Shown one piece after another: positions 59,057 through 64,000 of a DNA stretch of 64,000 nucleotides. Under the pieces are notes generated by a model, which had not been told where the DNA came from, did no database searches, and worked only from the letters and a program-made list of their open reading frames with translations. How positions within the stretch are numbered: the first letter of the stretch is position 1; the number at the start of each line of letters is the position of its first letter. Source of the stretch: UBA7803 sp040219935. Lineage in GTDB: Bacteria > Pseudomonadota > Gammaproteobacteria > Pseudomonadales > Azotimanducaceae. Both the position numbers and the translations under genes were made by a program. The stretch spans positions 12,564-76,563 of the forward strand of contig JAVJUA010000078.1 in assembly GCA_040219935.1 (NCBI GenBank), read 5' to 3'.

Positions 59057-60344
59057 CACCGGCGTCGCCGACGCCCGCCGTCCTCCTGGCTCGCTATCCC
59101 TGCTGGTTCGAACGAACCTGACGCTGGCGGTCAGCGCGCTGCTGATCGTGGTGATCGCGGTGGCGGCCCTGAACCAGTTCGTGATCGACCCCATTGCCGA
59201 ACGCTCGGCCGACGATGAGGCTGCCCTGCTGGTGCTGTCGGCGCAGACGTGGGTGGAGTTGCCGCCGGAGGCGCGCCCCTACTTCGAGCTCGAGCTGGCG
59301 CAGAGCCACGACCTCATCATCTCCGCCGAGCAGCAGACGCTGGCGCCGGCCGATCTGAGCCGGCCGTACCTGTCGCTTCTCGAGGAGAAGCTGACGGAAC
59401 GGCTCGGCATCGACGTCGCGCTGAAGCAGGGCAATCAGCTTCTCTGGGTGGACGTACCCATGGGCGGGTTCGATCTTCAGATCGGGTTCTCACCCGGCCG
59501 GCGCGACATTCAGCCGCTGTACGTGGGCATCATCATCGTCGTGCTTGGCGCCCTGGTCGTGTTCGGCACCTCGCTGTACATCGTGCAGCGCATCACCCGG
59601 CCGCTGGTGCTGGCCGCGGATCGTGCCGAGACCTTTCGCGGCGGCGAGAATTTCGAGCCCCTGCCCGAGGAGGGGCCACAGGAACTGGTGTCGCTGGCGC
59701 GCAACTTCAACACCATGGCGCGCGAGATCTCGGCGCTGCTTTCCAACCGCACCACGCTGCTGGCCGGCATCTCCCATGATTTGCGCACGCCGCTCACCCG
59801 CATGCGGCTTGCGCTGGCGCTGCTGCCGGACAACGTCGACCCGGTGCTGGTGGCGCGATTCGAGCGCAACCTCGAGGTGATGGACGGGCTCATCGGTGAC
59901 GCATTGCGGTTTGCCCGGGGCACCGGTGAGCCCCCTGAAGACGTGGAGCTGCTGCCATTCCTGCGCGAGGTGCTGGATACCTTCGACCCGCCGGTGCCGA
60001 TGACCAGCGAAGACGCCGAGGGGCTGAGGCTGCCGCTCGCGCCAGGGGCGCTGCAGCGGGTGCTGGTGAACCTGGTGGACAACGGTCTGCAGCATGGGGA
60101 CGGCGTGCGCGTGCACGTGTCTGGCCGGGAGATCCACGTCATCGACTCCGGTCCCGGCATCCCGGCGAGCGACCGCGAAGCGGTGTTTCAGCCCTTCTAC
60201 CGGCTCGATCGTTCACGCAATGTCAGTACCGGTGGTAGCGGTCTCGGGCTCGCCATCGTTCAGCAGCTCTGCCAGGCGCAGGGATGGCGGGTTCGCATCG
60301 ACGGCGGGCCCGGCGGCGGCACCGACGTGGTGGTAAGCCTCTAG
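59043..60344 (+). CDS. envZ: EnvZ-like sensor histidine kinase
   Basis: A 433-residue kinase. TM1 is LTLAVSALLIVVIAVAALNQ and TM2 is YVGIIIVVLGALVVFGTSLY, with a periplasmic domain of ~130 residues between them. A HAMP segment follows (QRITRPLVLAADRAETFRGG). The phosphorylated His is in LLAGISHDLRTPLTRMRLAL, then the N box LVNLVDNGLQHGDGV, the G1 region IDSGPGIPASD and G2 STGGSGLGLAIVQQ. ATGs at 59043 and 59049 are both possible. It forms a coupled pair with the response regulator. Confidence 0.93.
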   Translation: MAMADTGVADARRPPGSLSLLVRTNLTLAVSALLIVVIAVAALNQFVIDPIAERSADDEAALLVLSAQTWVELPPEARPYFELELAQSHDLIISAEQQTLAPADLSRPYLSLLEEKLTERLGIDVALKQGNQLLWVDVPMGGFDLQIGFSPGRRDIQPLYVGIIIVVLGALVVFGTSLYIVQRITRPLVLAADRAETFRGGENFEPLPEEGPQELVSLARNFNTMAREISALLSNRTTLLAGISHDLRTPLTRMRLALALLPDNVDPVLVARFERNLEVMDGLIGDALRFARGTGEPPEDVELLPFLREVLDTFDPPVPMTSEDAEGLRLPLAPGALQRVLVNLVDNGLQHGDGVRVHVSGREIHVIDSGPGIPASDREAVFQPFYRLDRSRNVSTGGSGLGLAIVQQLCQAQGWRVRIDGGPGGGTDVVVSL

Positions 60345-60530
60345 ACGCTGCAGCCGGGAAACAAAATGTCACAAAAGCTGCGGTGCACCGAAATCGTGCG
60401 GAAACAGCTTTGCGGCATATTGATCATGAAGCCGATGCCACAAGCACGGCTTCGAATGAGGCTATCTCTATCCCCTTGAGGCCTTGACCATCTGATCCTT
60501 CGGGAACGGATGACCCCCAAGGTCCATTAT
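60345..60530 (+). other. structured intergenic region, candidate small RNA or long 3' UTR
   Basis: No ORF is supported. The plus strand carries a hairpin GAAGCCG..CGGCTTC (around 60428-60454), a shorter AGGC/GCCT pairing further on, and an ATCC..GGAT stem near 60495-60511, all just upstream of a strong terminator. It may be the 3' UTR of the kinase gene or a separate transcript. No promoter is certain. Confidence 0.35.
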
Positions 60531-60567
60531 GCCGCCGGTTTCCTCTCCAGACCGGCGGCTTTTTTTT
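60531..60567 (+). terminator. intrinsic terminator
   Basis: A perfect 9-bp stem GCCGCCGGT/ACCGGCGGC with an 11-base loop is followed directly by eight T residues. It ends the kinase transcript, or a small RNA, in the plus direction; it does not fit the minus-strand MscS gene, which lacks a T-run on its side. Confidence 0.93.
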
Positions 60568-60595
60568 GCCTGGCTGCCTTGCGTGCCTTGGCGGT

Positions 60596-61453
60596 TCAGG
60601 CGCTTTCCTGGTAGACGTGGACGTCCCGCTGTGGGAACGGGATGGACACCCCGGCGTCGTCGAAAGCGAGCTTCACCTGCTCGGTAACGTCGAACTTGAG
60701 CCCCCAGTAGTTGGCCGCTTCGGACCAGATCCTGACGGTGATGTCGACGGCGCTGTCTCCCAGGTTGCTCACCACGATCACCGGCGCGGGGTCGTCGTGC
60801 ACCCGCTCGTCTGCGCGCACCACCTGCTCGATGATCGCCTTCGCTTTGCCGATGTCGTCGCCGTAGCCGATGCCGAACACGAAGTCGACCCGGCGCAGCG
60901 GCTCGGCGGAGTAGTTGGTGATGATGCCGTTCGAAATGGCGCCGTTGGGCACGATGATGCGCTTGTTGTCCGGGGTGTTGATGACGGTGTGGAATATCTG
61001 GATCGCCCTGACCGTGCCGCCAACGCCCTGCGCCTCGATGTAGTCACCGACCTTGTAGGGCCGGAACAGCAGCACCAGCACGCCGCCGGCGAAGTTGGCC
61101 AGGCTGCCCTGCAGAGCCAGCCCTACGGCGAGGCCGCCGGCAGCGAGCACGGCCACGAACGAGGTGGTCTCGACGCCCACCATCGACGCCACGCTGATCA
61201 GCAGCAGAGCCTTCAGACCGATGCCGACCAGGTTCTGGAAGAACGTCGACAGCGTCGGCTCCATCTTGGTCCGTTCCATGGCCTTGGCCATGACCCGCAC
61301 CATCCGGTTGATGATCCACAGGCCGATGATCAGGACCAGGATGGCCAGGATCAGCTTCGGACCGTACATCATGACCATTTCGACGGCGGTGTCTGTGTAG
61401 CGGGTGACCTGATCGGTATCGACGATGCCCGCCAGCGGGTCGCTGCTCTCCAT
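60596..61453 (-). CDS. mscS: small-conductance mechanosensitive channel (MscS)
   Basis: A 285-residue MscS of E. coli-like length (286 in E. coli). Three membrane helices lead to the pore block AGGLAVGLALQGSLANFAGG and VLLFRPYKVGDYIEAQGVGG, followed by the conserved beta domain IIVPNGAISNGIITNYS and the mixed C-terminal domain. It opens under membrane tension and releases solutes. It is convergent with the two-component kinase gene across the terminator and differs from the larger MscS-like channel near ppx. Confidence 0.95.
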   Translation of the reverse strand: MESSDPLAGIVDTDQVTRYTDTAVEMVMMYGPKLILAILVLIIGLWIINRMVRVMAKAMERTKMEPTLSTFFQNLVGIGLKALLLISVASMVGVETTSFVAVLAAGGLAVGLALQGSLANFAGGVLVLLFRPYKVGDYIEAQGVGGTVRAIQIFHTVINTPDNKRIIVPNGAISNGIITNYSAEPLRRVDFVFGIGYGDDIGKAKAIIEQVVRADERVHDDPAPVIVVSNLGDSAVDITVRIWSEAANYWGLKFDVTEQVKLAFDDAGVSIPFPQRDVHVYQESA

Positions 61454-61522
61454 GGAATGCTCCTCTTCGGCCTGGCGGCCGTTCTTCTATTGCGTCTGGT
61501 GGAGCCGGTCATTCTAAGGATC

Positions 61523-61544
61523 GAGCGGTCAATTGGAACCGCTC
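61523..61544. promoter_or_regulatory. inverted repeat upstream of DUF2959 gene
   Basis: GAGCGGT and ACCGCTC form a 7-bp inverted repeat with an 8-base centre, just upstream of the -10-like TACACT near 61551. It could be an operator for the divergent mscS/DUF2959 region. No regulator is assigned. Confidence 0.3.
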
Positions 61545-61589
61545 AGGCATTACACTGGGGGCTCTGCCAGATCTGTCCCGGAGCCAATC

Positions 61590-62267
61590 ATGAACTTTGA
61601 TGCGCCCATGACCGGACGCGAGTCCGCACGCCCGCCACTGTGGTTCGTGCCGCTGCTGGTGGCCGCGATGGCCGGCTGCTCGTCCGCCTACTACGGAGCC
61701 ATGGAGAAGGTCGGCTATCACAAGCGGGACATCCTGGTGAGCCGCGTAGAGTCGGCCATGACCAGCCAGGAGGAAGCCAAGGAGGAGTTCAAGGACGCCT
61801 ACGAACGCTTCGCCAGCGTCGTGTCGGTGCCGGCATCGGAGCTGGAGCGTACCTACCGGGATCTCAGCCGCGCGTTCGAACGTGCCGAGTCCAGCGCCGA
61901 CGAGGTGCGCGAGCGCATCGAATCGGTGGCGTCGGTGTCCGAGGCTCTGTTCGACGAATGGCGCGACGAGATCGAGCAGATCGGCGATCGCGGGCTGCGG
62001 TCGGCGAGCGCGCGCCAGCTGCGCGAGTCGCAGGCGCGCTACGGCGAGCTGATGCGGGCCATGCAGCGGGCGGAGAAGCGCATGGATCCGGTGCTGGCGA
62101 CGTTTCGCGACTACGTGCTGTTCCTGAAGCACAATCTCAACGCCCGGGCCATCGCATCGCTGCAGGGAGAGCTGGCCGGCGTCGAGGCCGACGTCGGCAC
62201 GCTGATCAGAGACATGGAGACGTCCATCGGCCAGGCGCGTGACTTCATCGCCAGCATGGACCCATGA
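61590..62267 (+). CDS. DUF2959 family lipoprotein
   Basis: A 225-residue predicted lipoprotein. The signal LWFVPLLVAAMAGC ends in the lipobox, and SSAYYGAMEKVGYHKRDILV begins the mature protein and is the hallmark of DUF2959. Most of the remaining chain is coiled-coil helix with Glu/Arg-rich heptads (ERTYRDLSRAFERAESSADE). GGAG is 6 bp upstream of ATG 61590. The family function is unknown, and its location on the outer membrane is inferred from the lipobox. An AsmA-like gene follows by 19 bp. Confidence 0.92.
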   Translation: MNFDAPMTGRESARPPLWFVPLLVAAMAGCSSAYYGAMEKVGYHKRDILVSRVESAMTSQEEAKEEFKDAYERFASVVSVPASELERTYRDLSRAFERAESSADEVRERIESVASVSEALFDEWRDEIEQIGDRGLRSASARQLRESQARYGELMRAMQRAEKRMDPVLATFRDYVLFLKHNLNARAIASLQGELAGVEADVGTLIRDMETSIGQARDFIASMDP

Positions 62268-62286
62268 ACGAAGGAGGCGAAGACAC

Positions 62287-63033
62287 ATGAGAGGATGGCT
62301 TTGGGTTGCCGGTCTGACGGTACTGGTGCTGGGGGCAGTCGGCCTGTACGTGGCGCTGAACGCCAACGCCCTGATCGGGCGCGCCATCGAGAGCTACGGC
62401 TCGCGCTACCTCGGGGCTCCGGTGTCGGTAGCCGGCGTCGACGTCGCGGTCACCGAAGGCAGTGCCGGGCTGCGGGCGCTGGAGGTCGGCAATCCCGAGC
62501 CGTACTCGGGGCCACCTGCCATTGCCTTGGGCAGCATTGCCATCGTGCTGGATGCCGCGCGCACCTCCAGCGAGCTCATCGTGCTGCGGCAGGTGACCAT
62601 CGACGGAGCGACGGTGGCGATCCAGGAGCGCGGCGGCGAGACCAACCTGCAGCGGCTGCTCGCCAACCTCGAGGCCGCCACGGGCGCTGAGGCGCAGGCC
62701 GAGCAGACGGGCGTCGGCTCCGAGGTGAAGCTGATCATCGAGCGCTTCAGCCTCACGGGCGCGTCGGCCACGCTCTCGTCCGAACTGCTCGGTGAGGGCG
62801 CCGTCGACATTGCCGACGTGCTGCTCACCGATATCGGCACCGCAGACAACGGCGCCTCCGTCGGGGAGGTGCTCGAGCAGATACTGCGGCCCATCGTCCG
62901 GTCCGCCACCCGCGAGCTGGCAAGCCGCGGGGTCGACCTTGACGGGGCTCGCGAGCAGATCGAGCAGCGCCTGCGCGATCGTGTGCAAGGCGGTATCGAC
63001 AGCATCACCGAAGGCCTGCGGAGCAACCCATGA
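62287..63033 (+). CDS. AsmA-like membrane-anchored protein
   Basis: A 248-residue protein. One N-terminal membrane helix (LWVAGLTVLVLGAVGLYVAL) precedes a periplasmic beta-rich domain with AsmA/DUF748-like elements (VAGVDVAVTEGSAGLRALEV, VTIDGATVAIQERGGETNLQ). The C-terminal helical region is Arg/Glu rich. AsmA-type proteins are linked to lipid transport to the outer membrane, but the chain here is short for that group, so a truncated or specialised version is possible. GGAGG lies 9 bp upstream. Confidence 0.75.
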   Translation: MRGWLWVAGLTVLVLGAVGLYVALNANALIGRAIESYGSRYLGAPVSVAGVDVAVTEGSAGLRALEVGNPEPYSGPPAIALGSIAIVLDAARTSSELIVLRQVTIDGATVAIQERGGETNLQRLLANLEAATGAEAQAEQTGVGSEVKLIIERFSLTGASATLSSELLGEGAVDIADVLLTDIGTADNGASVGEVLEQILRPIVRSATRELASRGVDLDGAREQIEQRLRDRVQGGIDSITEGLRSNP

Positions 63034-63809
63034 TCGACTACCAGCAGATTCTCTACGCCGTCGATGGACCCATGGCGCTGATCACCATCAACCGCGCCGA
63101 GAAGCACAACGCCATCTCGCTGGAAACGCTGGACGAGCTGCGTCGTGCGGCGGCCAGGGCCGCCGACGATGAGGCGGTGCGCGTCATCACCATCACCGGC
63201 GCCGGTGATCGTGCCTTCGCGTCGGGCTCGGATCTTTCCGAGGTGCTGCATCGCGACTTCAGGAAGGCGCTGGAGCCCATCGTTCAGGGCCTCGCCGATC
63301 AGCTCGAGCGCACCCCCAAGCCCACCATCGCCGCCATCAACGGCATCTGCATGGGCGGCGGCCTGGAGGTGGCGCTGGGCTGCGACCTGCGCATCGCCAC
63401 CCCCAATGCCCGCTTCGCCACCCCGGAGGGCAAGCTCGGCATCATTCCCGGTGGCGGGGCCACGGCGCGGCTGCCGCGCATCGTCGGCCGGGGCTGGGGC
63501 ATGGAGATGCTGCTGATGGGCGAGCCCATCGACGCCGAGCGCGCACTGGCCATCGGCCTGGTGACCCGCATCGTGCCCCAGGGCGAGCTGATCGGCCACG
63601 CCCGCGCCATGGCCGACCACCTGGCCTCGTTCGCGCCGTTCGTGCCGCGCACCATGAAGGCCATGGTGCACTTCGGCATGGAGGCGAGCCTGGCGGGCGC
63701 GCTGATGTTCGAGAAGTACGCGCAGGGGGCGCTGGTGCAGACGGAAGACAAGGTCGAGGGGATCACGGCGTTCCTGGAGAAGCGCAAACCCGACTTCAAG
63801 GGGCGCTAG
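63030..63809 (+). CDS. enoyl-CoA hydratase/isomerase family protein
   Basis: A 259-residue crotonase. The oxyanion segments are TGAGDRAFASGSDLSEVLHR and IAAINGICMGGGLEVALGCD, followed by FATPEGKLGIIPGGGATARL, where the catalytic Glu pattern is near normal for hydratases (EVALGCDL and PEGKLG). It starts with ATG 63030 overlapping the TGA of the AsmA-like gene. It could hydrate enoyl-CoA intermediates of fatty or aromatic acid breakdown. The preceding membrane genes are unrelated by function. Confidence 0.93.
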   Translation: MIDYQQILYAVDGPMALITINRAEKHNAISLETLDELRRAAARAADDEAVRVITITGAGDRAFASGSDLSEVLHRDFRKALEPIVQGLADQLERTPKPTIAAINGICMGGGLEVALGCDLRIATPNARFATPEGKLGIIPGGGATARLPRIVGRGWGMEMLLMGEPIDAERALAIGLVTRIVPQGELIGHARAMADHLASFAPFVPRTMKAMVHFGMEASLAGALMFEKYAQGALVQTEDKVEGITAFLEKRKPDFKGR

Positions 63810-63882
63810 CGGCGGCGCTGCCGGCGGGCCTGGATTCCGGATCGGAGTAGAGCAGAGAAATGGGTGCGGGGCGTGGGGCGGA

Positions 63883-64000
63883 GCGCGCCTGCATGCCCCC
63901 GCTCGGTCGCTCCGCGATTCCCTCACTCCGAAAAGTCGCCTCGCGAAGCGCGAGTCGATTTTCTGCGTTCGGCCTCGCTCAAAGGGTCATGCAGGCGCGC
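63883..64000. repeat. inverted repeat with internal near-palindrome at window end
   Basis: GCGCGCCTGCATG (63883-63895) and its exact complement (63988-64000) flank about 90 bp of noncoding DNA. Inside it, 63930-63963 is a 34-bp near-perfect palindrome running from GAAAAG to TTTTC, with core CGCGAAGCGCG. This looks like a palindromic repeat unit or small miniature element. The right arm may extend beyond the window, so its full size is unknown. Confidence 0.5.

Noticed and set aside
58343..60344. Two-component pair as PhoB/PhoR
   Set aside because: The regulator's receiver and end sequences and the kinase's two-helix periplasmic layout fit OmpR/EnvZ better, and no PhoR PAS domain is present.
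60361..60398. ATGTCAC near 60366 as a further Pho site
   Set aside because: The second unit at 11 bp (GCTGCGG) is not Pho-like and no -10 lies at the expected distance.
1..64000. tRNA, rRNA or CRISPR in the intergenic gaps
   Set aside because: No cloverleaf-like stems with conserved tRNA loops, no rRNA stretches and no spaced direct repeats were seen in any gap.

Overview
The window is high-GC DNA packed with genes on both strands. It looks like a chromosome segment of a Gammaproteobacterium. The evidence is the cmoA-cmoB tRNA wobble pair, ppk1 convergent with ppx, a LemA/M48 pair, a RimK-like ligase / 7TM inactive transglutaminase / retropepsin operon, an OmpR/EnvZ-type pair, DUF2959, DUF4156 and SirB2 proteins, and gammaproteobacterial-style LexA and Pho promoter elements. 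Three acyl-CoA dehydrogenases, two enoyl-CoA hydratases, a thiolase, an SDR and an LLM oxidoreductase suggest a fatty-acid, hydrocarbon or aromatic degrader. A relative of the Nevskiales/Solimonas group is possible, but that is inference only. No rRNA, tRNA, CRISPR or complete insertion sequence was seen.

Layout. 1-1.7 kb: the end of one hydrolase, then an excisionase-type HTH regulator plus alpha/beta hydrolase behind an AT-rich palindrome. 1.75-3.8 kb: a lower-GC patch with a frameshifted pirin gene, an Ogr/Delta-like zinc-finger gene and an orphan ORF. 4-8.5 kb: an amidohydrolase and the three-gene peptide-ligase/protease operon. 8.6-14.3 kb: a LexA-controlled radical SAM gene, an APC permease, and an aldehyde dehydrogenase / PhyH dioxygenase / Smr operon. 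14.3-22.7 kb: DUF4156, acyl-CoA dehydrogenase, cmoB and cmoA, then ppk1, ppx and an MscS-type channel. 22.7-28.3 kb: M48/LemA, acyl-CoA dehydrogenase, flavin reductase and a nitronate-monooxygenase-like gene. 28.4-32 kb: an unusual three-gene cassette of a CotH-like kinase-fold protein, a PPP-type phosphatase with a kinase-like C-terminus, and a DUF4956/MgtC-like membrane protein. 32-39.5 kb: SDR, LLM, enoyl-CoA hydratase, MATE, Fpg/Nei, VapBC, a CinA-like/nucleotidyltransferase fusion and a hydrolase. 39.5-47.6 kb: PhoX, a macrodomain protein, and an operon of AGCS symporter, YtcJ-like amidohydrolase, ArsJ-associated GAPDH and ArsJ. 47.6-57.7 kb: SirB2, acyl-CoA dehydrogenase, SMP-30, small lipoprotein, HTH and ankyrin genes, a beta-helix lipoprotein, a TonB receptor and a thiolase. 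57.7-64 kb: OmpR/EnvZ-like pair, an intergenic stretch ending in a clear terminator, MscS, DUF2959, an AsmA-like protein, enoyl-CoA hydratase and a terminal inverted repeat.

Regulatory theme. Several promoters here share one architecture: 7-bp CTGTCAT-like repeats at 11-bp spacing, then 10 bp, then a -10 of the form TAnnnT. This is found upstream of ppk1, phoX, the beta-helix/TonB operon and an HTH gene, with a weaker copy at an ankyrin lipoprotein gene. They read as PhoB sites and tie polyphosphate synthesis, phosphate release and an uncharacterised outer-membrane system into one predicted phosphate-starvation response. The other strong regulatory call is a LexA box filling the 17-bp spacer of the radical SAM promoter.
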